Assembly: GCA_019916065.1 (NCBI GenBank)
Contig: CM034233.1
Location: 12,047,573 to 12,111,572 of the forward strand
Length of the DNA: 64,000 nt
Reading direction: 5' to 3'
Source of the DNA: Vitellaria paradoxa
Taxonomy: Eukaryota > Streptophyta > Magnoliopsida > Ericales > Sapotaceae
A program made the translations under genes and the position numbers. Shown here in pieces: positions 53,959 through 64,000 of this stretch (its first letter is position 1; every line of letters begins with the position of its first letter). A model generated the notes under the pieces. That model was not told the DNA's origin. It made no database searches and saw only the letters and a list, made by a program, of their open reading frames with translations.

Positions 53959-54643
53959 GGTGCCGCTTGGAACGCCAAAAAAATTTAAAATTTTTCAAAA
54001 GTTTTAAATTTTTCAAATTTTAAAAAGTTTTAGGGTTTATTTGGTTTATTTTTTTATTTTTTATTTTTGTTTTTAATTTTCTGTTTTAAGCGCATTTGTC
54101 ATTTTGTCTTTTTGAAAATAAAAAAAACAGGCACAATGCATTTGATCACTTGTATTTTTAAAATTTGTTTTAAAAAATAAAAAATGAGTTTACACATAAA
54201 ATGAAAAATAAACAAAAGTCATTTTGAGCATTTTCAACTTAAAACAAAAAAAATCTCAAAATAAAGAAAATATAGCATCTTTTATTTCCTTATTTTGAAC
54301 ATAAAACAGAAAATAGAAAATTAAACCAAATGCCACCTTAAGTTTTTAAAAAAATTTATCAAAATCTGGTATAACGAACCAAAATGGTGTATTTCAATAG
54401 ATTTTGCCAAATTTTTTTAAAAGTTAAACTAACATTTATACCAAAAAATTTCACAAAACTCAAAAAATTTTCAAGATTTTCTACTAAAATTTTGTCATAT
54501 GTCACTTTATATAATTTTTAACAATTTTATATCAAATCAAACATAAATATCTAACCATCATTTCAAAATAACTTTTTACACTCCAAACTCAAAAAAAAAT
54601 TCACTTTTGATTTTTTTGATTTTTTTAGGCTCCAAACGCACCC
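53959..54643. mobile_element. outer MITE, split by a nested MITE
   Basis: GGTGCCGCTTGGAACGCC and GGCTCCAAACGCACCC are the ends, with TTA duplicated at 53956-53958 and 54644-54646. The element is interrupted at 54033-54337 by a second MITE; without it and one TTA its length is about 377 bp. Confidence 0.8.
54033..54337. mobile_element. inner MITE (GGTGGTATTTGG family) nested in the outer one
   Basis: GGGTTTATTTGGTTTATTT to AAACCAAATGCCACC, with TTA duplicated at 54030-54032 and 54338-54340. Related to 37936, 56973 and 63174 copies. Confidence 0.88.
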
Positions 54644-54715
54644 TTAAATTGCTTTTGACACATTTATTTAGGGCATTCTCTTATGATATTTTCGAGTGAG
54701 TGTTGAGAGCTTGAT

Positions 54716-55350
54716 TAGGGATGTCAACAGGGCGAGTATAGGGCAAGTATGACCTTCCCTGTCCTCGTCCCCGTTTAGCAATACCCTTACCCGTCCCCGT
54801 CCCCATCCCCGTTTCGGGGAAAAAAATTTTTCCTATACCCATCCCCACAAAATAATGAATTCCCCATCTCCGTTCCCGTTTACCTGCCAAGTATATTAAC
54901 TATTACAAATTATATATTATATATATAAAATAAAAATTTTAAATTATTATAAATATTATGTATATTAAATAAAAAAATATATTACATATATATATTAAAT
55001 AAAAATTAAAAAATATATATAATATTTGACTTTGACTGATGCACTTAACCAAAGATGAAGTGGTCTTTATTTATAACTTCACAAGACCTTCATTTCTTTG
55101 TGAGAAACCGATGTGGGACTTCTAAATGAGTCACCATGCCAACAAAATTAACAAATAAATATTTAAACAGGTATGGGGTGGGGTGGGGTGGGGTGGGGAC
55201 TATCGTACCCGTACCCGTCTCCGTACCCGTGCGAGTAACATTTCAAATCTCCATACCCATCCCTGTCCTCGCTATTAACATCTTCATACCCTCCTTGAAC
55301 GAGGTGGGTGAAGCGGGTACCCACCAGGTACGGGTATATTTGACATCCCT
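54716..55350. mobile_element. hAT-type MITE (TAGGGATGTCAA) with CCCCGT-rich ends
   Basis: TAGGGATGTCAACAGGGCG and GTATATTTGACATCCCT are inverted repeats. Flanking 8-mers are AGCTTGAT (54708-54715) and AACTTGAT (55351-55358), one mismatch. Both subterminal regions are full of CCCGTCCCCGT / ACGGGTAC words. 635 bp, with a (GGGGT)5 run at 55175-55199. Overlapping frames are not genes. Confidence 0.85.
55175..55199 (+). repeat. (GGGGT)5, potential G-quadruplex
   Basis: Five GGGGT units in a row inside the hAT MITE. Four or more G4 runs with single-base loops fit a G-quadruplex motif on the + strand. Confidence 0.85.
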
Positions 55351-56759
55351 AACTTGATGACTACTAAGGTACATTAGTCTTAAAATCCATGCATCTTGGG
55401 TGCATCTTAATATTAAATTAATTCGATTGATAAGGTGATGCAGGGAATTTTGTAAATCTTGTATGCCAATTCAGAACACACAAAAAACCACAATAAAAGA
55501 GAATAAATATCTAAAAATAATATTATTAATCAAATAAAGCTCTCAAATCCATACGTTACAATGCTTAAATAGAAAATCCCTAACTAAAAAATAAAAAATT
55601 GAATAATATAAAATATGGAGACTGAATTATTCTCATCATTGGAATATTCTTATCTTGATAGCTAATATAAATAAATTATTCTATAAACATATTTAAAAAA
55701 TAAATAAATATTCTAAATTAATTGTTATAGCTATATATAATTTTTGACGAGTATTCAGAATAACATAGGAAACTTCCATAATAGAATCTTATTGCCATGT
55801 TCACACTATATTATTCTCCCTTTGTTGGAAAGAATTTGTCCTCGAATTCAGACTTTCATATTCCATTGATTTTTTAGTATTGAGATATCAACAAACCACA
55901 GAGAAAAATAAGTTTTAACCAAAATATCAACCAAAATCTTCAATTGCATAATCAATGAATATTCAAAAAATCCACTTAAAAATGGATCGTTGTAATAAGA
56001 AGATATTTTGACTGATTGTTCTCCATGAGGACTTTCTGTAATAACTTGAATTTTTTTTCCAAATTAATTTGCTCAAGTGTGGTAGTGATATTTATTATAG
56101 TAAAAATCTAGAAAATTGAGGATTTAAAAAATTTTGAAATGATAAAATTAGTTGGAAAGATTTTCAGATTTAATTTCATCCTATGTGGGAGTTTAATGTA
56201 GAATTTCTAAACTTTTATCTAAACAATTCCTAACCTAATTACCTATTTGGTTTAACCCAAGCCCATTAACCCATGGGTCAACCCTTTTTTTGATTCATCT
56301 CAACTCACTTGAACTCACTTTATCACTCACTGAGTTGACTCAGGAACAGTAACTCTCAATCATTTCCCAACAAACTTCATTTTCCATCCATCCATCATTC
56401 CATATATATCTCAAATTATTTAGTTCATTAGTCAAAAAGAAGACTCTACGCTAAATACTTTAAAATACATTTTAAATTATTTGTTTAATTAGTAAAAAAA
56501 AAAGCTAGAATGATTATCGGATCATGCTACTCATTTTATACAACTCCATCCATCCACCAAAACCTCTCTTAAATTATTTGGTTAGACAGTCAAAAAGCAA
56601 ATGAAGAATATTAAGAATTAAAAAAATAAATTATTATTATTTATTTTATTTTTAAAATCCACCCATGGAGGTGCTTTAACAATCAACAGATCGAGCAACC
56701 GTGGAGTCAATTTCTGGCAATATTTTATTTTAATTTGTTAATTCAATGGTTATATACAA

Positions 56760-56761
<2 letters not shown>

Positions 56762-56815
<54 letters not shown>
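56762..56815. repeat. (AT)27 microsatellite
   Basis: A pure 54-bp AT dinucleotide run, the longest in the window; likely length-variable between individuals. Confidence 0.97.
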
Positions 56816-56818
<3 letters not shown>

Positions 56819-56972
56819 CATCACTGTGCAATAATAGTGCAATTGAAACAGTTCCACCAATTGGCAAATATAAATATATATATTTTAATATTCTTACTTT
56901 TATATTTTTTTTTATCTAACTTATTTTCAAATAAAAAAAAAAACATAGAAAGGAATTTAATATAAAATCTAT

Positions 56973-57306
56973 GGTGGTATTTGGTTTGTTTTTTTATTTT
57001 TTATTTTCTGTTTTGAACTTATTTTCTATTTTCACTTTTGAAAACAAAGAAAAAGGCTCAAAATATATTTTTTTTTTTGGTAATTGCTCAAAATACATTT
57101 GGTTACTTATATTTTCAAAATTTATTTTAAAAAACAGAGAATGAGTTTACACATGAAATAAAAAATGACAAAATATCATTTTAAACGTTTTTAACTTAAA
57201 ATAAAGAATATAGAGTATTTTTTTGTTTTTTTTATTTTAAAATTTTTAAAATATAAAATAAAAATAAAAAATAGAAAATAAGAAAGCAAATCAAATCAAA
57301 TGCCAC
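56973..57306. mobile_element. MITE (GGTGGTATTTGG family) carrying a micro-insertion
   Basis: GGTGGTATTTGGTTTG to CAAATCAAATGCCAC. Right flank TTA, left flank TAT. The interior is interrupted at 57071-57085 by the micro-insertion described separately. Confidence 0.8.
57056..57100 (-). mobile_element. micro-insertion AATTACC-A(8) inside a MITE
   Basis: gctcaaaatatattt (57056-57070) and gctcaaaatacattt (57086-57100) flank eight T plus GGTAATT. Sister MITE copies at 38000 and 54130 show the same site uninterrupted, so direction of change is an insertion. Confidence 0.85.
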
Positions 57307-57766
57307 TTAAATGATTTATCATTATTTCAGCCCTGAACCAGGGGCAGCAGTTTGCTATGGTCAGCCCGTACATGCACATTTGCTAAACTTCTTTATTTGA
57401 AACATAACTACACAAAAAATAATAACAATTGAAAGAAATGCAAATCAAAATTCTTTGACTTAAAGAAAATAATTAAAATAAAAAAAATCTTAATTGTGGT
57501 GATCGATTGGTCCATCTTTGCCTGCCATAGCCACTGAGATCACTGGTAGCCCTGAAACGCAAACTCACCAATAGCTAGAGCTTAATTTGAACCACCCCAA
57601 CCCGCTCCCCCCCCCCCCCCCAAAAAAAAAAAAATTGATGATCTGAATAGTTGTGAAAATAAAAAGGTAAAATAGAGGGCAAGTGAGGTGAGGACATTTA
57701 ACTTATCAACATTATTGTACAATATTTAATGCACGTGTATTTTTTATGAGTTGCTTTCTCCCTGAA

Positions 57767-58391
57767 TTAGGTTTCCGGACTGTCTGAAGTAACTGCTCCG
57801 ACTTCTGTTTCTGTTGACGTATGCTGTGGAGGCTGTAAATCTGACACCAACCAACACAGTTTCTTAAATAAAGCTATATAGTAAATTATATATATTTTAA
57901 TTAGCCATATATATATATTTTTTTAATTAGCTCTTAGTATCCATGAGTGTGTGTGTGTGTGAGTGACAGATCATATTAATTTCCACATTCTAGGAAATAA
58001 ATTAATTAATAAGATCTGTTTTGTATGTTTAAAACTCAACTAAAAAAATTTTAAAAATTAATATTAAAAATATTTTTAAATTCAATAAAATTTTTAAATT
58101 AAAATTTAAATAATCTACTACTCAAATTGAATTAAGTCGACTCATTATAATGAAGCACTGTTCACAGGCAAAATTAAAAGAACTAGTTGACGCACGCCAC
58201 CAATCTATCAAACTCTCTCAAATAATACACAGGCTCACAACCACTATTCCTATGCTAGCTATTGAATTCACATGCAGCCTTTGTTAATTTACGCTTTGCC
58301 CTCCAAGCATGATTACTGGTCACAGCATACACTGGACAGCTCATCTCACATGCCAGTGGTTGCCCATCTGTCTCCCCGCCCCGCCCCGCCC

Positions 58392-58430
<39 letters not shown>

Positions 58431-61317
58431 GTGCATATACATAATGATGATGATCATCAGAGATATACATATATATGAATGCAACTGACATATTACATAC
58501 ACATATATGAATGTAGTATCATAATTCATAAGAAAAGAAAAGGAAGGAGGATAATTACCAGTTGAATGCCTTGTTGATAATGATGGTTGCGAAGGTAGAA
58601 TAGGAGGAGGAGGAGGTGGAGGAAGGGGTGCGTAGGTGAAGGACCCAGCCATCTGCCTAGGATAGTAGAGTTGATAAGGTGGCCCTTGGATAGATTGGGC
58701 CTGGGGCGCAGTGCCCCTTGAAGCTGCTTGCATGGGATCATTGTTATATCCATAAAATATGGTGAGCCCATAGTGGACGAGGGCGATGCTCCATGCAGTT
58801 GTTGATGGAAATATTGTGGTTGCTGAAGTTGTGGGTAGTAGATACTCTGTCCAAAAATATTTAATCATCATATATATATATATATATATATTGATATAAT
58901 AAGATATCAATTTGTATGATACTGTAGAAGTGGGTAGACTTACTTGTGGGTATCCATAATAAGGTGAGTATGCAGGATACCTGCAAAATGTTGTGTTATA
59001 ATTGGAAACATTGGAGTTAAAATATAAAATATATGCCAACAAATTGATGATTTATCAAAACAATATGTATAATTGAAATTTGGACACGTGTGATTTGATA
59101 TAGAACCGAGTACTATAGATTGTGTAATGCAGAAATGATGTTTGGATGGGCAACGTCTACAAAAAGTTAGTATATGTTTGGATAGTCATTAAGGGGCGAA
59201 GTTAAAATTTATTATTAGTGGGGTTAAAATTATATTTTTAAAGTAAATCGGAACAATAGTAAAAAAAAAAAAAAAGAGTAATATGGGTAAAAGTTCAATA
59301 ATTGAATAAAAGAAAAATTTATAAGTAAATGGAAGTAAAATTAATAAAATTTATGTGTAATTTTTTAAATTAGTGACAATAATTGCTCCCCGTTGAATTT
59401 TTACTCCGGGCATGGCATACAACGTTGCATATAATTCCGAAAGCAATTGAAAGAAAGTGAAGAAATCGGCTACTCCATTACTGTTTATTTATTAATTATT
59501 AAACATCCTACGCACAGTTAAAGGCTTGGTTTGAGAAGTTAAAAAAAAAAACCACCTTTTTGAGGTTGAAAAGAGATTAGTAGCTGATTTTTTAGTTTTT
59601 ATTAATTTAATATTTTTATATTTGAAAATTTTAAAAAATTAAAATATAAAAAAATAAATTAAATATTTTACAAATAAATAAATAAGCCAATAAGTTAAGT
59701 TTTCAAAACGAAACCTAAGAGTCCGTTTGATTGATCAAATTTTGATAAAAATACAATAAAAATAGAAAGATGTGATATAAAAATAATAAGTGTTAAAATT
59801 TAATTAAAAAATATAAAAAGTAATTAAAAATTGACGAATTTTGTTAAATTTTTGTAGTCCAATCAGGGCCTAAATATGAAAAACTTTGTTTTGACAGGAC
59901 AAGAGGGCCCCATAATGCCACTATGGACACCAACCGTATCATTAGCATCTTGGTTGGACTGGTCACCCGCATTTCACAAGGCACAATACTTCGTTAACTT
60001 GGGAACAAATTTTTTCTCAAATAAAAAAGTTAAGCCGGCAATCAAACAAATTAAGTAACGAAGAAAGATTCAGACCATTGAAATTCACGGATGACAGATA
60101 AATAGTCAGCTTTTAGACTCTACAATTGTACAAATACAAACATATATATACTGATTTTTTAATATCCATTGTCTAGTATTTTGGATTGTCTTTCTGGCGG
60201 TAGTGCTTGAGAATGCCAGAGATAAAATGCATGCTATTTACCGGAGAAATGGGTAGAATTGGGAAAAGAAAAAGTAGATGGCGACTAGATTAGAGTAATC
60301 ATATGCTTAATATACCATTTTGTACTAATTGTATGAACTATCACTGAACCTCACCATATGAAAACAGCTACTCACCCATAAGGTGGATAAAGCACTGGAG
60401 GCAGCGGCAGCGGCGGCGGCGGCGACGGTGGCAGCAGCGGCGGCGGAGGTATGCCAACCGGTACTCCTCTGTAGGATGATGATGCGCCCTGTGGCACTGA
60501 ACCACCTTGATGAGGATTGCCACCTTGAATCCTACCTAATTAATGCCAAAAACATCAAAAAATTAAATCCCTTGTAATTAATTATTAAACTTTAACAAAT
60601 AATGCAAATCAGATAACTAATTACAATTAATAATAATCTAAAAATATTTACACTCCTTTCTTAATTTTTTCCGCTCCACGTTTTCTTTTTATTTAATAAA
60701 TTAAAACTATATAAATTATATACATATATAAAAGAAGATAAAAGATGAAGAAAAAATTTGATCGTATATATGATAGGAATGTCTGTGTATGTAATTCTAT
60801 AAACCTCGAGGAGCCGGTGGTCGAGTCCGTCCCATAGAAGCAATATTACAATTTGCTCTTCTGCCATCAATGATAGGGTTTGGGTCAGCACAAGCCCTCC
60901 TTGCGGATTCAGCACGTCGGAAAGTCACCTGTCCATTGGAAAAGTTCAATCTCCAACACAATATTGTGCTTTCAAAACCGGTAACGAGAAGTGAGATCGA
61001 AGGGTCGAAACCATTATAGATACATACAGAATCATGATAGAATCATCTGACGATTTTTCAAACCATGATAGATACATACAGAATCAATCAAGATATATAG
61101 CTAGGATCCAAAATGATCAAGATTTGTAACTCACAAATCCGTATCCTTTAGATTTCCCTGTGTTCTTATCCTTGATGATCACAGCTTCAAGAATTTCTCC
61201 AAACTGCTCAAAGAACCTTCTCATTACATCAGTCTGCGTCTCCCAAGCTAGCCCTCCAACGAATACTTTGGTTAGAGTCGTGTCACCAAACGGTGATCGA
61301 TAAGGCTGATATGACAT
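57767..61317 (-). CDS. single-RRM RNA-binding protein, with apparent frameshift in exon 5
   Basis: Plant RRM protein of the RBM24/38- or ARP1-like type: one RRM followed by a Pro/Gln/Tyr-rich tail. Exons in gene order: 61317-61135, 60928-60805, 60535-60376, 58980-58944, 58846-58559 and 57840-57767, all GT-AG. The RRM spans about residues 17-90, with RNP2 KVFVGGLAW (17-25) and RNP1 SKGYGFVTF split by intron 1. The tail holds a proline/leucine run (exon 3), [17 protein letters not shown], and ends [17 protein letters not shown]. Exon 5 enters in phase 0 and must leave in phase 1, but is 288 nt long, one short. The frame breaks at a TTTT run (58754-58757): family-like sequence reads [17 protein letters not shown] before it and [20 protein letters not shown] in another frame after it. 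As written, translation would leave the family frame, stay open and stop at 57712-57714. This may be a sequencing error, an allele or early decay. With one base restored the length would be 288 aa. Confidence 0.85.
58376..58391. repeat. (CCCCG)n followed by (TA)n in RRM intron 5
   Basis: A run of CCCCG-type units on the + strand (G-rich on the transcribed sense) is followed by CACA and a (TA)n run at 58394-58425. The open frames here (58255-58491, 58272-58478) are intronic. Confidence 0.85.
59522..59715. mobile_element. Tourist-like MITE in RRM intron 4
   Basis: AGGCTTGGTTTGAGAAG to TTTTCAAAACGAAACC, with TAA duplicated at 59519-59521 and 59716-59718. Located in the 1395-bp fourth intron. 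Confidence 0.75.
59719..59870. mobile_element. second Tourist-like MITE in RRM intron 4, sharing a TAA with its neighbour
   Basis: GAGTCCGTTTGATTGATC to GTCCAATCAGGGCC. The left TAA (59716-59718) is also the right duplication of the preceding MITE; the right TAA is 59871-59873. 152 bp. Confidence 0.75.
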
Positions 61318-61623
61318 TGCCTCTAAATTATTATCAAAGCAGCCACATTATGCACGAACTCTTGAAATATATAATCAAAGTCTCTTCATATGTAATTCTA
61401 TTAGCTAGTCTCCCTTATGAATGAATGAATGAGAGAGAGAGAAAGAGAGTGCTAAGGGCTGATGGAAGTTAGTTTGTAGAAGAAGTTTGTTTCTAGCGAT
61501 AGAAGAGAAGGGAAAAGGTAAGGGCTGGTGGAGGGGGGAGAGAAAGAAAGAGAGAGAGGTGAGGTGTTCCGACAGCTGCAACCTCTGATTTGCTGTAAAT
61601 AGGAGAGAAAAAGGGGAAAAGAG

Positions 61624-61770
61624 AGTCTTGACGTAATTGTAAGAGTTGTCGCTGTGTAACTTAAAGTCACAGGTTCGAATCGTAAAAATAAATTTTTGCA
61701 AATATAAGGCACGTAAAATTACATATAATAAACTCTTGTAATTCAAATTTTCTCCAAACCTTGCACAAGA
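61624..61770 (+). mobile_element. tRNA-derived SINE upstream of the RRM gene
   Basis: AGTCTTGACGTAATTGTAAG and GAGTTGTCGCTGTG give an A-box region, and ACAGGTTCGAATCG is a good B-box 35-40 nt later. It is followed by TTTTTGCAAATATAAGGC, reminiscent of the TTGCA...AAGGC body of common plant SINEs. Target duplication is not clear. It lies about 310 bp upstream of the RRM start codon, opposite strand. Confidence 0.65.
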
Positions 61771-63173
61771 TGGGAGATTTGTAAATCGGACTGTTTTTTT
61801 TTTTTTTTTTTTAAAGGAGAGGGAAAGGGGGGATTGGATTGGATTGTGTGGTTTGTATAATCTGGAATGACAGCTGCATTGGGGTACTTGATCAGTTGGT
61901 CCTCCCTGTCCTTGCATTAATATACCCTCCCACCCTCCAATCAAACAGTCTCCTCTAGTTGTCCTGTGTTTTCTTTCTTACCCCCCATGTTCTCTTTTAA
62001 CCATTAAAATACAGGAGGAATATGTTTTCACAATACCTTTTTTTTTTTTTTAAGCTTATGCTTTGACATTACAAGAAACTACTATTTAGCCATTTGTATC
62101 GATTTCTTTTAACAAAAATTTTAAAATTAAATGTTTTTTAATCTTAAATATTTCCTTTTCAACATACTTCATTTATTTCAGCTTCTCTAAATGTCCTCTT
62201 CTAACATAAAATGCAACAATTTCTCTCTATTTTTGAAAAATTGTTGTTAAGATTCACTAAATGTGAGTTTTTATTTAGAAATAATGAGAGAATTAGAGTA
62301 ACCAATAATACGGATAGGTATATACCCACATCAGTTACCTTGAATTAATTATTTTATATAATATAAAATGCAGATAATAAAAAGGAAAAAAAATGTTCAT
62401 ATCAACATCTCTATATTCTTTATTTTAGGGTACTCTGCCAAGAGGTAGAAAGTGACTACAACATTCTCTATCGTGAAAAATAAAAATTATTTAAATTAAT
62501 TGGTATAGAGTGATTTTCAATAAAAAAAAGTCACTAATATTATTATTTTTATTTTATTTAAAAAAAATCTCTCAAAAAGGGTGGACATAGATGTCCGAAA
62601 AAAGAAAAAAAAAGGAAAGATAAAATGTGAAAAATAAAATTAAAGTGTATTTAGTATTTTTTTTTTAAAATATCTTGCATATATTACCTAATTAAGTCAC
62701 GTTATACTACTAGAAGACATTTATAATATATATATATATATACACACACATATATAACATAAAAGATGTGACAAAGTATGATGATATTATTCTAAATTTA
62801 AACAAACAATCACTAACATGTATTTAATTACAAAATTGTTATTATCAAATTTTGGATTTCAGGTAATTAATTTCTTAATTTTGTAATTTACTATATTTAC
62901 GATATTACAATTCAATTTCAATTGATTCAATGATATTTAAATCATTAATTTTTAATCCAATCATTTTTCTAGTTTGTGTAATGGTATTTCATGGTATTAC
63001 CAAAAAAATTAAAAAAAAGAGTCAAAGCATTCTGAAGTTCTGGTAATTGGTGCGTGCTGTGAACTATAAAAAATTGCTAAATTATAACCTAGGGTTAATT
63101 TACCATTTCAATTAAAAAATATTGTACATTATTCTCTTTAGCTATTGTAATAATGTGCCGTTTGTTTATATTA

Positions 63174-63473
63174 GGTGGTATTTGGTTTATTTTTATGTTT
63201 TTTATTTTTTATTTATATTTTATGTGTTAATAATCTCAAAACGAAAAAATAGAAAATACTTTATTTTTTTTATTTTTAGATTTTTCTTATTTTTTTGTTA
63301 AAAATTCTTAAAACGGCTTTTTATCATTTTTTAATTTTCGAAAATAAATTTTGAAAACACAAGTAATCAAATGACTTTTGAACTGTTTTCCTTATTTTCA
63401 AAAGTATAAAATAAAAAATGAGCTTAAAATAGAAAATAAAAACAGAAAATAGAAAAATAAACCAAATGACCCC
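63174..63473. mobile_element. MITE (GGTGGTATTTGG family), best preserved copy
   Basis: GGTGGTATTTGGTTTATTTT to AATAAACCAAATGACCCC, TTA exactly duplicated at 63171-63173 and 63474-63476. 300 bp. Confidence 0.9.
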
Positions 63474-63702
63474 TTAATATTTTTAATTTTAATACAATTT
63501 AGTCAATTAATATTTAACTAAATAAGAAGAATTATTTTATATCAAAATAGATATTCTATAATATCTTGTGATAAAATAATACACGTAGAACTTTAAGAAT
63601 ATTTTAGTTCTTTTATTTTAGTAAATTTTTTAAAATATTTTTGTAAATTAAATTACTATATTTTAATTTTTTTATTTAAAAAAATTACGAAATTATATTT
63701 TA

Positions 63703-63840
63703 GGGAGTGTTTAGAGTAACAAAAAAATAACAAAATTTAATAAAAGTTGTAAGTTTATAATTCGTGCGATGAAATAAAAATAAATAATTTTTAGAGATTT
63801 TTAATATTTTTCAACAATTTTCAACAAACCAAACACACTT
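63703..63840. mobile_element. Tourist-like MITE, 138 bp
   Basis: GGGAGTGTTTAGAGTAAC to AACAAACCAAACACACTT, TTA duplicated at 63700-63702 and 63841-63843. Reverse-orientation relative of 45493-45632. Confidence 0.8.
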
Positions 63841-64000
63841 TTAATCTATAATACTTTTTCTAATTTATGTAGGTATGATTAAGATAGTAATTATAACTAA
63901 CATTATAAAAAAATAATAATTTAATAACTCAGGTAACATTTTAAATCGGCGAGTGATCTAACAATAAAGCTTCAATGAAATTTGTTGGTGGAGTCCAGCT

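Larger units (their letters stand above)
53521..57766. other. intergenic region between UGT and RRM genes
   Basis: No gene is supportable. It holds two micro-insertions, a nested MITE pair, a hAT MITE, a further MITE and a long (TA)n. The rest (55360-56730) is AT-rich unique sequence with only short frames. Confidence 0.6.
61318..64000. other. upstream region of the RRM gene and window end
   Basis: GA-rich leader sequence (61431-61450 and 61541-61558) is the likely 5' UTR and promoter side of the RRM gene, but no clear TATA box was picked out. Then a SINE, poly-T tracts and two MITEs. No further gene; the 179-aa and 86-aa minus-strand frames at 61405-61944 are pyrimidine-rich leader translations. 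Confidence 0.55.

Noticed and set aside
58255..58491. Frames in RRM intron 5 as possible last exon
   Set aside because: The true last exon was found at 57840-57767, with matching phase and an acidic Ser/Thr tail; the intronic frames cross (TA)n and CCCCG repeats.
61660..61690. tRNA gene suggested by GGTTCGAATC
   Set aside because: No acceptor stem or anticodon arm can be folded by eye; fits a SINE B-box instead.
61405..61944. 179-aa minus-strand frame upstream of the RRM gene
   Set aside because: It is a Ser/Phe/Leu-rich translation of CT-rich leader DNA and crosses a SINE and a poly-A tract.

Overview
The window is nuclear DNA of a flowering plant, most likely a eudicot with a repeat-rich and strongly AT-biased genome. 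The evidence is spliced genes with GT-AG introns, a plastid-targeted enzyme, plant-specific families (EXORDIUM, UGT85) and dense plant-type transposon debris. I cannot name a species. Five protein-coding genes can be supported, and their exon structures were worked out from the sequence.

Layout. (1) 1-3.8 kb, + strand: cytosolic 40S ribosomal protein S6 (6 exons) with a telo-box at its leader. (2) 6.3-9.6 kb, - strand: plastidic type II DAHP synthase (5 exons), the entry enzyme of the shikimate pathway. (3) 9.8-30.5 kb: a gene desert holding MITEs, a hAT MITE, a SINE, a pair of Helitron-like elements and a 0.9 kb foldback. (4) 30.6-31.5 kb, - strand: intronless EXORDIUM-like cell-wall protein. 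(5) 31.6-51.2 kb: a second desert with two CACTA derivatives, a second hAT MITE, a LINE remnant and a solo LTR. (6) 51.3-53.5 kb, + strand: UGT85-type UDP-glycosyltransferase (2 exons). (7) 53.6-57.7 kb: nested MITEs and a third hAT MITE. (8) 57.8-61.3 kb, - strand: single-RRM RNA-binding protein (6 exons) that carries an apparent one-base frameshift in exon 5. (9) 61.3-64 kb: SINE and two more MITEs.

The genes show no sign of being a functional cluster. They are ordinary, independently transcribed plant genes: translation, aromatic amino-acid precursor synthesis, cell expansion, small-molecule glucosylation and RNA binding. Both the shikimate enzyme and the UGT can touch phenolic metabolism, but they lie 42 kb apart and nothing links them here.

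The most interesting material is in the repeats. There are three near-identical micro-insertions (AATTACC plus poly-A, flanked by 15-17 bp duplications). A MITE family carries MYB3R-type (MSA) motifs. A solo LTR with three G-boxes sits about 1 kb upstream of the UGT. At least 20 Tourist-like MITEs are present, most with readable 3-bp TAA/TTA-type target duplications. No autonomous transposase, virus, CRISPR array or novel multi-gene system was seen.
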